The notes: a model not told the origin generated them from the sequence alone. 64,000 nt of DNA from VXYL01 sp965243095 (GCA_965243095.1 OZ251530.1:4340001-4404000); one strand, 5' to 3'; numbered from the stretch's first letter, positions 36,328 through 45,680 are shown. A program made the numbers and translations.

Positions 36328-36552
36328 TTAGGGATGGGATTTGATGTCGGCCATGATGCGGCGTTGCCGCAACTCCCTCATGTGCCTGCCCACTGGCCCC
36401 AAAGGGTCCGGATGGGAAGGCCCTTCGTAGAGCTTGCGGGCCTCCCGCAAGATGGCGTCTTCGGGCAGCTCTGGATGTTGCCGCCGCACTTGCTGGGCCA
36501 AGGACTCCAGCAGGCGGCCTTCCGCGCTGCGCATCTTCGCGGGCATTGCCAC
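36328..36552 (-). CDS. Small hypothetical protein, 74 residues
   Basis: Charged, helical, starting MAMPAKMRSAEGRLLESLAQ and ending RHMRELRQRRIMADIKSHP. No known family recognised. Position and size would suit an antitoxin or regulator for the ATPase gene 104 bp downstream on the same strand. Codons and composition are ordinary. Confidence 0.5.
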   Translation of the reverse strand: MAMPAKMRSAEGRLLESLAQQVRRQHPELPEDAILREARKLYEGPSHPDPLGPVGRHMRELRQRRIMADIKSHP

Positions 36553-36701
36553 CTCGCTTCTCGCCTAACCGATTGCCCGATTCTTGCCCAGGTGACGCGC
36601 AAACGTCAACTTGACCACGCCAAGACGACACGCCGTGGCGTACAATGCGTCTTGGGTGCCGCATCGGCGCGTGGCGCGGTTTCGGGTTTGAGGGGATGTC
36701 C

Positions 36702-37565
36702 ATGCCAGCCGCTATTCTCAACGGCAACGCCATCGCCCGGGCGGCTCGGCAATCTTTGGCTGCGAAGGTGCGGGAGCGGGTGGCGGGTGGCCTGCCGCCG
36801 CCCGGGCTTGCCGTGCTGCTTGTGGGCGACGATCCGGGGTCGGCGATCTATGTGCGGTTGAAGCGCAAGGACTGCGAGCAGGTGGGGTTCAACGCGGATG
36901 TCCGCCATCTGCCGGCGGATCTGGACCAAGCGGATCTGCTCGCCATCATCGACGGGTTGAATGCGGATCCGGCGTTCCACGGCATTCTTGTGCAGTTGCC
37001 GCTGCCGGAGCACATGGATCCGGTGTTGGTCACCGAGCGGATCGCGCCGCGGAAGGATGTTGACGGCGTACATCCACACAACATGGGGCGGCTGGTGCTG
37101 CGCGAACCGACCGCCCGCGCCTGCACGCCGAAGGCGGTGATGGCGCTGCTGCGGCACACCGGCGTACAGTTGCGGGGTATGCATGCGGCGGTGGTGGGGG
37201 CGTCGAACCATGTCGGCCGGCCGATGGGTTTGGAGTTGCTGTTGGTGGGCTGCACGGTGACCACGGTGCATCGCTTCTCGCGGGACACCCGCAGCCACGT
37301 CGCCAACGCCGACATCGTGGTGGCGGCCACCGGCAAAGCCGGGCTGGTCGGTGCGGATTGGGTGAAACCGGGCGCTATCGTTATCGACGTGGGCATCACC
37401 GCGCAAGCGGACGGCAGCTTGCGCGGGGACGTGCGCTTTGACGAGGTGGCGGAGAAGGCCGCTTGGATAACGCCGGTGCCGGGGGGCGTCGGGCCGATGA
37501 CGCGGCTTTCCATTCTCGAGAACACGTTGGCGGCGGCGGAAGCGGCCGATTCCGCCGCACGGTAG
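36702..37565 (+). CDS. folD: Bifunctional methylene-THF dehydrogenase/cyclohydrolase
   Basis: Interconverts 5,10-methylene-, methenyl- and 10-formyl-tetrahydrofolate, supplying purine synthesis. 287 residues from the ATG at 36702, which has GAGGGG 8 bases upstream. The ATG six bases earlier is too close to that site. Signatures: SAIYVRLKRKDCEQVGF with the catalytic Tyr and Lys, GILVQLPLPEHMD, KDVDGVHP, VVGASNHVGRPMGLELL for NADP binding, and TPVPGGVGPMT. Confidence 0.96.
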   Translation: MPAAILNGNAIARAARQSLAAKVRERVAGGLPPPGLAVLLVGDDPGSAIYVRLKRKDCEQVGFNADVRHLPADLDQADLLAIIDGLNADPAFHGILVQLPLPEHMDPVLVTERIAPRKDVDGVHPHNMGRLVLREPTARACTPKAVMALLRHTGVQLRGMHAAVVGASNHVGRPMGLELLLVGCTVTTVHRFSRDTRSHVANADIVVAATGKAGLVGADWVKPGAIVIDVGITAQADGSLRGDVRFDEVAEKAAWITPVPGGVGPMTRLSILENTLAAAEAADSAAR

Positions 37566-37587
37566 AGGCTTTGGGCACCTGAGCGCG

Positions 37588-38295
37588 TTGTTCGTCTCGG
37601 ACCTGCACCTCGACGATTCGAGGCGGGCGGCGCTGAACGGCTTTGCGCGGCTGCTGCGCGCGGACGCCGGCGCCGTGGACGCCATCTACATCCTCGGCGA
37701 CCTGTTCGAGGTTTGGATGGGCGACGATGACGACGCGCCGGTGGCCAACGAAGTGCGCGATGTGCTCGCCGCCGCGGCGCGGCACTGCGACCTTTTCGTG
37801 ATGCGCGGCAACCGCGATTTCCTGTTCGGCGAGCGCTTCGCCGCGGACGTGGGGGCGACGTTGTTGCCGGACCCGACGGTGGTGGAGGTGGATGGCGAGC
37901 GCGTGTTGCTCGCCCACGGCGACGCGTACTGCACCGCCGACGACGAATATCAGCGCGTGCGCGCACAACTTCGTTCGGCGGCATGGCAGCGCGAAGTGCT
38001 GGCGAAATCTCTGGCGGAGCGGCGGGCGCTGGCCGCCGACATGCGCACCGCGAGCGTGGCCGCCAACGCCAACAAGGCGGACAACATCATGGACGTGACC
38101 GCCGCCGCGGTGGACGCGGCGCTCGACGAAGCCGGCGTGGCGACGTTGATTCACGGCCACACGCACCGCCCCGCCATTCATGACCTCGGCGGCGGCAGGC
38201 GGCGCATCGTGCTCGGCGATTGGCACCGCTGCGGTTGGAAGCTCACGCTGCGCGATGGCGACGCGGCGCTGACGTGCTTCGCGCTGCCCGGCTAG
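37588..38295 (+). CDS. lpxH: UDP-2,3-diacylglucosamine diphosphatase
   Basis: Calcineurin-like phosphatase that makes lipid X in lipid A synthesis, so the cell has LPS. Metal-site motifs are complete: FVSDLHLDD, ILGDLFEVWMGDD, MRGNRDF, LLAHGD, and IHGHTHRPAIH with the C-terminal VLGDWHRCGW. No ATG or GTG lies before FVSDLHL. I use TTG 37588, while a CTG at 37579 behind AGAGG would give the more typical N-terminus SALFVSDLHL. It starts 22 bp after folD. Confidence 0.94.
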   Translation: MFVSDLHLDDSRRAALNGFARLLRADAGAVDAIYILGDLFEVWMGDDDDAPVANEVRDVLAAAARHCDLFVMRGNRDFLFGERFAADVGATLLPDPTVVEVDGERVLLAHGDAYCTADDEYQRVRAQLRSAAWQREVLAKSLAERRALAADMRTASVAANANKADNIMDVTAAAVDAALDEAGVATLIHGHTHRPAIHDLGGGRRRIVLGDWHRCGWKLTLRDGDAALTCFALPG

Positions 38296-38299
38296 CGCC

Positions 38300-38782
38300 T
38301 CACACCCGCGTCTTGAAGCTCGCCTCGTAGTGGGCTTGCGAGCGTAGGTAGAACTCGCGGTCGATGGCCGCCACGGCTTGGGCGGTCTCCAGCGCCGGGT
38401 CGCCAATCGGCGCGAGGCCCAAGCCGGCGAGGGGCAGTGGGTGCAGGCGCATGGTTTGGAAGGCGACGGCTTCCGGCAGCGAATCGTCCGCAACTCCCGC
38501 ACGTTGGGCGGCGGCGCGCAGCAGCGCCCAGTCGGCGATGTGTACATGGGCGCGAACGCTCTCGGCGAGCAGCCGCCGCAGGCGCGCCCACACCACATCG
38601 CGTTGCGTTTCCGCGAAGCCGTTCCACGCCACGATCTCGTGCGCGAAGCGTTTGCAGCCGCGGCACACCAAGTCCCCGTAGGTGGTGGAGCAAACGCCGA
38701 TGCACGGCGTGCGGCGCAAGCCGGCGGCGCCCGGCCGCCGTGTGGTGCCCGCTGGGACGGCGTCGGAAGATTCGCTATGCAT
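38300..38782 (-). CDS. DUF1289 domain protein
   Basis: The DUF1289 signature PCIGVCSTTYGDLVCRGCKR, then FAHEIVAWNGFAE, with four cysteines, is at residues 26-54. Family members are usually 60-100 residues. This one has a further 100-residue C-terminal region (LHPLPLAGLGLAPIGDPALE, IDREFYLRSQAHYEA). The function is unknown, and the cysteines suggest a metal or iron-sulfur site. Its ATG lies inside the 3' end of purF (8-bp overlap), so it is expressed with it. Confidence 0.8.
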   Translation of the reverse strand: MHSESSDAVPAGTTRRPGAAGLRRTPCIGVCSTTYGDLVCRGCKRFAHEIVAWNGFAETQRDVVWARLRRLLAESVRAHVHIADWALLRAAAQRAGVADDSLPEAVAFQTMRLHPLPLAGLGLAPIGDPALETAQAVAAIDREFYLRSQAHYEASFKTRV

Positions 38783-40346
38783 GGTTGTGTAGCTCGATCA
38801 CGGCCGCCTCATCCACCGGCTCCACGTCAACCGCTTCCCGATGCTGTTTCACCGTGTCGCTCCTTGCCGAGGAAAGCCGCTCCAGATAGTCCTCGTCGAT
38901 GTCCCCGGTAACGTAATCGCCGTCGAACACCGAGCACTCGAACCGCCGCACCTTGGAATGTGGCCCGCCGGTGGCGGCAACCAGATCTTCCAAAGTTTGG
39001 TACACCAGCCAGTCCACGCCGATGGCGCGGGCGATCTGCTCCTCGGTGCGGTTGTAGGCCAGGAACTCGTGCGAAGAAGGCATGTCGATGCCGTACACGT
39101 TCGGGTGGCGCACCGGCGGCGCCGCCACGGCCATGAACACCTTGTTGGCGCCCGCCCGCCGCGCTTGCCGCACGATCTGGCCAGTGGTGGTGCCGCGCAC
39201 GATGGAGTCCTCCACCAGCAGCACGTTCTTGCCTTGGAACTCCAAGTCGATGGCGTTCAGCTTCTGCGCCACCGAGCGCTTGCGCTGGCTTTGGCCGGGC
39301 ATGATGAACGTGCGGCCGATGTAGCGGTTCTTCACGAAGCCCTCGCGGAACTTCACGCCGAGGGTGTGCGCCAGCGGAATGGCCGCGGCGCGGCTGGACT
39401 CGGGAATGGGAATCACCACGTCCACGTCGTGTTTCTTGCCCCGGTGCCGGCGATCCACCTGATGGCGGCCCTTCGCGTAGCGGGCGAGCACGCGCCGGGC
39501 GAGCTTCTCGCCCATGCGCAGGCGGGCGCTGTACACGGAGATGTCGTCGATCATCGAATCTTCCCGCGCCAAATACACGTACTCGAACACGCACGGCGCG
39601 TGGGTTCCCGGGCTGGCGCAGCGGGCGGTCGCGTGGCTGCCGTCGGCGCGGACGAACAGCGCCTCGCCCGGTTCGATGTCGCGCACGAAGTCGAAGCCGA
39701 GAATGTCGATGGCGCTGCTCTCGGAAGCCACCATCACCTCGTCGCCCTCCGCGCAGTGGCGCACACCGAACGCCAGCGGGCGGATGCCGTGCGGATCGCG
39801 GAAAGCGACGATGCCGCGGCCGTTGATCATCGCCACCGCCGCGTAGCCGCCGCGACAACGCCGGTGGACGCCGGCCACCGCGGCGAAGACGTGCTCGTCC
39901 TGCGGCTCGTGGGCGCCGAGCTTCTGCAACTCGTGGGCGAAGACGTTGAGCAGGATCTCGGAATCGGACTCGGTGTTGATGTGGCGCAGATCCTCGCGGA
40001 AGACGTGCGCCACCAGCTCGCGCGCGTTGGTCAAGTTGCCGTTGTGCGCCAAGCTGACGCCGTAGGGCGTGTTCACGTACATGGGCTGCGCTTCGGCGGC
40101 GCTGGACGTGCCGGCGGTGGGATAACGCACATGGCCGATGCCCATGCGCCCGGCCAAGCGGCGCATGTGGCGCTGCTCGAACACCTCCCGCACCAGGCCG
40201 TTGCCTTTGCGCAGGTTGAGGCGGGCGTGTTCGTCCCACGTCACCATGCCGGCGGAATCCTGGCCGCGGTGCTGCAGCGCCAGCAGGGCGTCGTAGATCT
40301 GCTGGTTGACCGGGTTCTGGCTGACGATGCCGACTACGCCGCACAC
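38775..40346 (-). CDS. purF: Amidophosphoribosyltransferase
   Basis: First committed step of purine synthesis, PRPP + glutamine to phosphoribosylamine. Cys2 (MCGVVGIVS) is the glutaminase nucleophile, with ALQHRGQDSAGM and LAHNGNLTNA following. The PRPP-binding loop is VLLVEDSIVRGTTTG, preceded by VIPIPESSRAAA. 523 residues, normal. It lies 4 bp after cvpA, as in Pseudomonas and E. coli. Confidence 0.97.
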   Translation of the reverse strand: MCGVVGIVSQNPVNQQIYDALLALQHRGQDSAGMVTWDEHARLNLRKGNGLVREVFEQRHMRRLAGRMGIGHVRYPTAGTSSAAEAQPMYVNTPYGVSLAHNGNLTNARELVAHVFREDLRHINTESDSEILLNVFAHELQKLGAHEPQDEHVFAAVAGVHRRCRGGYAAVAMINGRGIVAFRDPHGIRPLAFGVRHCAEGDEVMVASESSAIDILGFDFVRDIEPGEALFVRADGSHATARCASPGTHAPCVFEYVYLAREDSMIDDISVYSARLRMGEKLARRVLARYAKGRHQVDRRHRGKKHDVDVVIPIPESSRAAAIPLAHTLGVKFREGFVKNRYIGRTFIMPGQSQRKRSVAQKLNAIDLEFQGKNVLLVEDSIVRGTTTGQIVRQARRAGANKVFMAVAAPPVRHPNVYGIDMPSSHEFLAYNRTEEQIARAIGVDWLVYQTLEDLVAATGGPHSKVRRFECSVFDGDYVTGDIDEDYLERLSSARSDTVKQHREAVDVEPVDEAAVIELHNHA

Positions 40347-40350
40347 GCCG

Positions 40351-40896
40351 CTACCTCGGCCATTCCAGTGGGCTCGCGCCGACGGGCCACGGCGCCACGC
40401 GGTCGGTGTCGAACACGTCGAGCACGGCGCCCGCCAACTCGCGAAACTCGTCCTCCAAGGCCAACAGCGGCGGCGCCAGCAGGGATTCGCTCCACCACGC
40501 GCGCTCCGCCGCGAACGGGCGCAGCAGAATCAGCGCCACCAGCACCACGGCCGCGCCGCGCACCGCGCCGAACGCCATGCCGAGGGTGCGGTCGGTGCCG
40601 GTCAAGCCGGTGGTGCGCACCAAGCCGTGCAGGAACCGCTGCAGGAACGCCCCGGCCACCAGCACCACCACGAACACCACGCCGAAGCCGATGGCGTTGC
40701 GCAGGCGCGTGCTCAGGGTCAAGTCCGTCAAGTCGGCGAGGGCGGGGCCGAAGGTCATGCCGAGAAACGCCGCGCTCACCCAGATGACCAGCGCCAGCAC
40801 CTCCTTCACGAAACCGCGCATCATGCCGAAGACGGCGGAGATGAGCACCACCGCCGCGATGACGACGTCGGCGATGGCAACGTCTTCGATGGACAT
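40351..40896 (-). CDS. cvpA: CvpA family membrane protein
   Basis: Required for colicin V production in E. coli and linked to envelope function. The 181 residues from the ATG at 40896 contain four hydrophobic helices (DVVIAAVVLISAVFGMMRGF, VLALVIWVSAAFLGM, FGVVFVVVLVAGAFL, GAVRGAAVVLVALILL). The MRGFVKE motif and the DRTLGMAFGAVRG box are CvpA signatures. Directly upstream of purF. Confidence 0.93.
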   Translation of the reverse strand: MSIEDVAIADVVIAAVVLISAVFGMMRGFVKEVLALVIWVSAAFLGMTFGPALADLTDLTLSTRLRNAIGFGVVFVVVLVAGAFLQRFLHGLVRTTGLTGTDRTLGMAFGAVRGAAVVLVALILLRPFAAERAWWSESLLAPPLLALEDEFRELAGAVLDVFDTDRVAPWPVGASPLEWPR

Positions 40897-40906
40897 GGGC
40901 CGCGGA

Positions 40907-41488
40907 TCAGTAGGTGAACTGCACGATCGCGGCTTGCACGTTGTAGCGGCGGTCGAGTTCGCTTTTTTCGGCGGCCGCGTCGGCGCGTTCGATGAACGGC
41001 CCGACGGCCACGCGGGTGACGACTTGGCCATCGCGCTTGACGTTGGAGAGGAACGCCGTGTAGCCGTCGCCGACGAGGCGGTCGCGCAAGGCGGTTGCGT
41101 TTGCGGCTTGGGCGAAGGAGGCCACCTGCACGGCCCACTTCAACTCCAACGGATCGGGCGGGGCTTCGGCCGCTCCGGCGGGTGCCGGCGCTTCGGCTTT
41201 TTCCGGGGGCTCTTCCAGCAGCACGGGCTCGCCGACGCGGGTGCCGGTGTCCGTGGCGAAGCCATCGGGGTCGATCTCCTCGGTCAGCTCGCGGCGCGCC
41301 TCCAAGGCCGGCGTCATGTCCGGCGGCGGCGACGTGTCCGGGGAAACGTCGAAATCCGCCGCCGGCACCGGATCCAGCTGCATCGGCGCCACGCCCTCGC
41401 CATCGAACAGCATCGGCAACACCACCGCGGCCACGGCCACGAGGAAGATCGTCCCGATGAGGCGGTAGCGCGTCTGTTCGGTCAACAC
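40907..41488 (-). CDS. SPOR-domain membrane protein (DedD-like)
   Basis: One N-terminal membrane helix (YRLIGTIFLVAVAAVVLPML), an acidic Pro-rich periplasmic linker, and a C-terminal SPOR domain (WAVQVASFAQAANATALRDR, VTRVAVGPFIERADA) that binds denuded septal peptidoglycan. In gammaproteobacteria the gene between folC and cvpA is dedD. The start is a non-ATG: GTG at 41488, or TTG at 41485 overlapping the folC stop as TTGA. Confidence 0.85.
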   Translation of the reverse strand: MLTEQTRYRLIGTIFLVAVAAVVLPMLFDGEGVAPMQLDPVPAADFDVSPDTSPPPDMTPALEARRELTEEIDPDGFATDTGTRVGEPVLLEEPPEKAEAPAPAGAAEAPPDPLELKWAVQVASFAQAANATALRDRLVGDGYTAFLSNVKRDGQVVTRVAVGPFIERADAAAEKSELDRRYNVQAAIVQFTY

Positions 41489-42780
41489 GGAGCAACCGTC
41501 AAGCAGGGTGCGGGCGGCGAGCCATCTGCGGCGACCAAGTGCAAGCGAACGCGCATCCGTTCGATGAGGTCGAAGGAACCGCACACGAGAATAACACTGT
41601 TTGGCGGGCTGCGCTCCTCGACATTCGCTAATGCCGCCGCAAGGGAACCGGCGAACGCGTTTGGTTCGCCGGCCGCGCGGCGCATCGCTTGCGCCGACTG
41701 CCCGCGTGGTGGGCGCGTGTCGGCAAACGCCAATTCGCCCTTGGCCAGCAACGGCTTGAGCGGCGCGACGATGCCGGCGGCGTCCTTCTCCGCCATGCAG
41801 CCGACCACCGCGGCGAGAAAGCGGCCGCCGAAGCGCGAACGCAGCCGTTCGGCGAGGAACCGTGCCGCGGCGGGATTGTGGGCGGCGTCCAACACCCACA
41901 CCCGTTCGCCGCGGCGGATGATCTCGAAGCGGCCGGGATTGACCACCGCGGCTGCGGCCGCGGACACCGTCGCTGGCGTTGGCGTTGCGCCAAGCAGCGC
42001 CGCCGCCTGCAACGCCGTGGCGGCGTTCTCCGCATCCACGGCCCCGGCGGCGTAGGGGAACTTGGCGCAACCTGGGCCATCGCGCAGCCAAAGATGCGCC
42101 TCGCCATGCCCGAAGTCGCGCCCGGCAAGACGCATCGGCGCTCGCAACGCTCGACCGGCGTCGAGCAAAGTTGCTGGAGGCGTTGCTTCGCCCACCACCA
42201 CGGGTCTGCCCGGTCTCGCCACGCCGGCCTTTTCCTTCGCAATCGCCTCGCGGGTGGAACCGAGTTGCCGCTGATGGTCGAGGCCGATGTTGGTGATCAC
42301 GGCGACATCGGCATCCACGACGTTGACCGCATCCAAACGCCCACCAAGCCCCACCTCCAAGATGGCCACGTCCGGCCGCGCTCGCGTGATGAGCAGCAGC
42401 GCCGCCAACGTGGCGTGATCGAAATACGAGAGAGTGGCCCCGCAGCGTGCGGATTCCACGGCTTCCAAGGCATCCACCAAGGCGGCGTCAGAGGCGCAGC
42501 CCCCGTTCACCCGCACACGCTCGTTGAAGCGGTGCAGATGCGGCGAAGTGGTTGTCGCCACGCTGCGCCCGGAAGCGAGCAGCAGCGCCTCCAGAAAAGC
42601 CACGGTGGAGCCCTTACCGTTGGTGCCGGCCACCACCACGGAAGCCGATGCCGGGGTACACACATCGAGGCGTTCCGCCACGGCGCGCAGTGCGCTCAAG
42701 TCATCGCGGCGGGCCGGCGGCCTTGCCTCCAAGCGCGCCAGCCACGCCGCCAAGGCTGGCGCACTCTCGTCAGCCTGCAT
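41482..42780 (-). CDS. folC: Bifunctional folylpolyglutamate/dihydrofolate synthase
   Basis: Adds the glutamate tail to folates. From the ATG at 42780 (11-bp overlap with trpA) the protein has 432 residues: VVVAGTNGKGSTVAFLEALL (P-loop), TTSPHLHRFNERVRVNG, ILEVGLGGRLDAVNVVD, TNIGLDHQRQLGSTREAIAK with the carbamylated-Lys region, and WVLDAAHNPAAARFLAERL. accD, which usually lies between trpA and folC, is absent. Confidence 0.95.
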   Translation of the reverse strand: MQADESAPALAAWLARLEARPPARRDDLSALRAVAERLDVCTPASASVVVAGTNGKGSTVAFLEALLLASGRSVATTTSPHLHRFNERVRVNGGCASDAALVDALEAVESARCGATLSYFDHATLAALLLITRARPDVAILEVGLGGRLDAVNVVDADVAVITNIGLDHQRQLGSTREAIAKEKAGVARPGRPVVVGEATPPATLLDAGRALRAPMRLAGRDFGHGEAHLWLRDGPGCAKFPYAAGAVDAENAATALQAAALLGATPTPATVSAAAAAVVNPGRFEIIRRGERVWVLDAAHNPAAARFLAERLRSRFGGRFLAAVVGCMAEKDAAGIVAPLKPLLAKGELAFADTRPPRGQSAQAMRRAAGEPNAFAGSLAAALANVEERSPPNSVILVCGSFDLIERMRVRLHLVAADGSPPAPCLTVAPC

Positions 42781-43594
42781 CCAGTCCCGCTCGAATGGCG
42801 CGCGCTTGCGCTTCCAGCCGCGCCGGAATGTCCTCGCGCGGCGCGGTGCCCATCGTTTCCACCAGCGCGCTGCCCACCACCACGCCATCCACATGCGGCG
42901 CCAGCGCGGCCGCGGACGCCGCATCGCGAATGCCGAACCCGGCAAGCACCGGCAACCCGCGAAACTGCGGACGCAGCGCCGCCAAGTGTTCGCCCACCGC
43001 GGCGGCGTCCGCACGTTGCGCCCCGGTGACGCCCTTGTAGCTCACATAGTAGAGAAAGCCGGACGCCTTCGCGGCGATGACAGCCGCCCGCTCCACGGTG
43101 GTGGTGGGCGCCACCAGCAACACCAAGGCGAGTCCATGCGCCGCGAGCTGGCGGCGAAACTCGTCGGCTTCCTCCGGCGGCATGTTGACGATGATCACGC
43201 CGTCCACGCCGGCGTCGGCCGCATCCGCGCAGAACCGCTCGCAGCCGTACTTCAGAAACACGTTCAAGTACCCCATCAGCACCACCGGCGTGGCCCGGTC
43301 GCCTTCGCGGAACCGCGCCACGGCGCCCAGCGCGTCCGCCAGCGTCACGCCCCCCCGCAAAGCCCGTTCCGACGCCGCTTGAATGGACGGGCCGTCCGCC
43401 TCCGGGTCCGAAAACGGCACCCCAAGCTCCACGATGTCCGCGCCGCCGCGCACCAAGGCGTTCATCGCCGGCACGGTGCTGTCGATGCCGCCGTCGCCGG
43501 CGGTGATGAAGGCGCTGAGCGCTTTGCGCCCTCCATCCCGCAGCCGGGCGAAACAGGCGTCCAACCGGCCGCCGGCCGCCGCGTGGTTGCTCAC
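42770..43594 (-). CDS. trpA: Tryptophan synthase alpha subunit
   Basis: Cleaves indole-3-glycerol phosphate to indole. Signatures: FITAGDGGIDST, DIVELGVPFSDPEADGPSIQ with the catalytic Glu and the downstream Asp, VIIVNMPPEEADEF, GFLYYVSYKGVTG. The likely start is the GTG at 43594 behind GCGAGGGG, which gives 274 residues. ATGs upstream lie in unrelated frame extension. 13 bp after trpB. Confidence 0.96.
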   Translation of the reverse strand: MSNHAAAGGRLDACFARLRDGGRKALSAFITAGDGGIDSTVPAMNALVRGGADIVELGVPFSDPEADGPSIQAASERALRGGVTLADALGAVARFREGDRATPVVLMGYLNVFLKYGCERFCADAADAGVDGVIIVNMPPEEADEFRRQLAAHGLALVLLVAPTTTVERAAVIAAKASGFLYYVSYKGVTGAQRADAAAVGEHLAALRPQFRGLPVLAGFGIRDAASAAALAPHVDGVVVGSALVETMGTAPREDIPARLEAQARAIRAGLDAG

Positions 43595-43607
43595 AAACCC
43601 CTCGCTC

Positions 43608-44822
43608 TCAGAGGCCGATCTTGTCGATGGCGGCAACGGTTTGCATGTCCTTGTCGCCGCGGCCGGACAAGTTGACCACCAGCACATCGCTCGCCGGCCG
43701 GCGCCCCGCCTCGGCAACCGCCCAAGCGATGGCGTGGCTGGATTCCAGCGCCGGCAGAATGCCCTCGGTGCGGTTCAGCAAGCGGAAGGCGTCCAACGCC
43801 TCGGCGTCCGTCACGCTGACGTATTGCGCCCGGCCGACCTCCTGCCAATGCGCGTGTTCCGGGCCGACGCCCGGGTAGTCGAGGCCGGCGGAAATGGAGT
43901 GCGCCGGCTGAATCTGCCCGTCGACGTCCGCAAGGATGCGTGTGCGGCTGCCGTGCAGCACCCCGGCGCTGCCGGCGGCCAGCGGCGCCGCGTGGCGGTG
44001 GGTGGCGATGCCTTCGCCGCCGGCTTCCACGCCCACCATGTCCACGCCGTCGTCGTCCACGAACGGGAAGAACAACCCCATCGCGTTGGAGCCGCCGCCC
44101 ACGCAGGCGACGAGCAGATCCGGCAAGCGGCCTTCGGCGGCTTGGCATTGCGCCTTGGTCTCCTCGCCGATCACGGCTTGAAAATCCCGCACCAGCATCG
44201 GATACGGATGCGGGCCGGCGACGCTGCCGATGATGTAGTGGGTGTCGTCCACGTTGGTGACCCAGTCGCGCATCGCCTCGTTCATGGCGTCCTTCAAGGT
44301 GCGCGAGCCGGTGCCCACCGGCACCACTTCCGCGCCCAGCAGCTTCATGCGATAGACGTTGGCGCTCTGGCGGGCGATGTCCTCCTCGCCCATGTACACC
44401 ACGCATTGCAACCCCAGCCGCGCCGCCACCGTGGCGGTCGCCACGCCATGCTGCCCGGCGCCGGTTTCGGCGATGACGCGGCGCTTGCCCATGCGCTTGG
44501 CCAGCAACCCTTGGCCGACGGTGTTGTTGATCTTGTGCGCGCCGGTGTGGTTCAAGTCCTCGCGCTTGAGGTAGATGCGCGCCCCGCCGGCGTGCGCCGT
44601 CAGCCGCTCGGCGGGATAGAGTGGCGTGGGGCGGCCCACGTATTCCTTGAGCTCGCGCTTGAGCGCCGCTTGAAACGGGGCGTCCGCGGACGCCTCCGCG
44701 TACAGCCGCGTCAACTCGTCCAGCGCGTGGATGAGCGTTTCCGCGACGAAGCGCCCGCCCCAAGCGCCGAAGCGCCCGGCCGCATCCGGCGCGTCGTAGC
44801 GTGCGCGATTAGCCGCCGGCAC
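43608..44822 (-). CDS. trpB: Tryptophan synthase beta subunit
   Basis: PLP enzyme joining indole and serine. 404 residues from the GTG at 44822, which follows GGAGG with 5-bp spacing and overlaps the trpF stop by 14 bp. Signatures: GRPTPLYPAERL, KREDLNHTGAHKINNTVGQG with the Schiff-base lysine, AETGAGQHGVATATVAAR, VACVGGGSNAMGLF, LNRTEGILPALESSHA. Confidence 0.97.
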   Translation of the reverse strand: MPAANRARYDAPDAAGRFGAWGGRFVAETLIHALDELTRLYAEASADAPFQAALKRELKEYVGRPTPLYPAERLTAHAGGARIYLKREDLNHTGAHKINNTVGQGLLAKRMGKRRVIAETGAGQHGVATATVAARLGLQCVVYMGEEDIARQSANVYRMKLLGAEVVPVGTGSRTLKDAMNEAMRDWVTNVDDTHYIIGSVAGPHPYPMLVRDFQAVIGEETKAQCQAAEGRLPDLLVACVGGGSNAMGLFFPFVDDDGVDMVGVEAGGEGIATHRHAAPLAAGSAGVLHGSRTRILADVDGQIQPAHSISAGLDYPGVGPEHAHWQEVGRAQYVSVTDAEALDAFRLLNRTEGILPALESSHAIAWAVAEAGRRPASDVLVVNLSGRGDKDMQTVAAIDKIGL

Positions 44823-45441
44823 CGCGCACCTCCGCCACAAACCGCTCCACCTTGCCGCGCTCCTTGCGCCCCGGCACCGCCCCTTCCACCCCGCTGGCCA
44901 CATCCACCGCGTACGGCCGCGTGGCGGCAATGGCCGCGGCGACGTTGTCCGGCCGCAATCCGCCGGCCAATATCAACGGCCGCGAGGTGCGCGGCCAGCG
45001 CCCCCAATCGAACGAAGTGCCGGTGCCGCCGTGCTGCTCCGCGCTTGCCGCGTCCAGCAACAGCGATTGCGCGTCCGGGTAAGCCGCCGACAGGTGTTGG
45101 TAGCAGAAGTCCGCGCCCACGGAGACTGCCTTGATGTACGGCAAGCCGAAACCGCGGCAAAACGCGGCCGATTCCTCACCGTGGAATTGCAGCCCATCGA
45201 GCCGCACTTGCCGCAACACCGCCGCCACCCACTCCGGCTTGGGATCCACGAAAACGCCCACCGCGTGGACGAAAGGCGGCAACGCCGCCGCCACCCCCGC
45301 CGCCGCCTTGGGCGAGACCGACCGCGGGCTTGGCGGATGGAAATTGAGCCCAATGGCGTCCACGCCAGCCGCCGCCACCATGCACCCGTCCTCGGGCGCG
45401 ATGACGCCACAAACTTTCACGCGGATGCGGGAGACGCGCAT
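44809..45441 (-). CDS. trpF: Phosphoribosylanthranilate isomerase
   Basis: Third step from anthranilate to tryptophan. 210 residues from the ATG at 45441, where the family motif RIRVKVCGV (catalytic Cys) begins. LDGLQFHGEESAAFC, LLLDAASAEQHGGTG, LILAGGLRPDNV (an Asn-containing loop) and AVDVASGVEGAVPGRKE follow. First gene of trpF-B-A-folC. A 71-bp piece of this gene (45138-45208) recurs at 47056-47126. Confidence 0.95.
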   Translation of the reverse strand: MRVSRIRVKVCGVIAPEDGCMVAAAGVDAIGLNFHPPSPRSVSPKAAAGVAAALPPFVHAVGVFVDPKPEWVAAVLRQVRLDGLQFHGEESAAFCRGFGLPYIKAVSVGADFCYQHLSAAYPDAQSLLLDAASAEQHGGTGTSFDWGRWPRTSRPLILAGGLRPDNVAAAIAATRPYAVDVASGVEGAVPGRKERGKVERFVAEVRGAGG

Positions 45442-45518
45442 GGCACCAAGCGACCGCTCGGCCTCGAACAAGGCGGAAACAGGATGTTAGCAAAGGGAAG
45501 CGTCGGGGATCCGCCAAC

Positions 45519-45660
45519 CGGGGGCGCCGGATGTACGACAGATCTTGGTGACGGGTGCTGGGAGCGCGGGCGTCTCGCCCGCAATGCAGGCGGGACGCCT
45601 GCTTTCCCGATTGGCGACGATACCGCTTACCAAAGGCTTGTCGTACACCGGGGGCGCCGA
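45519..45660. repeat. Palindromic MITE-like element, copy 2
   Basis: Outer inverted repeats (around TGTACGACAGATCTTGGT at 45533-45550 and ACCAAAGGCTTGTCGTACA at 45629-45647, both flanked by GGGGGCGCC) enclose the same GC-rich core as copy 1, here with imperfect arms. Between trpF and the first Rpn gene. Confidence 0.7.
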
Positions 45661-45680
45661 CGCGGCGGGCGTTGGCGGAC

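Noticed and set aside
36328..36861. Extended plus-strand frame of 189 codons before folD
   Set aside because: It overlaps the folD start in another frame and lacks domain similarity.
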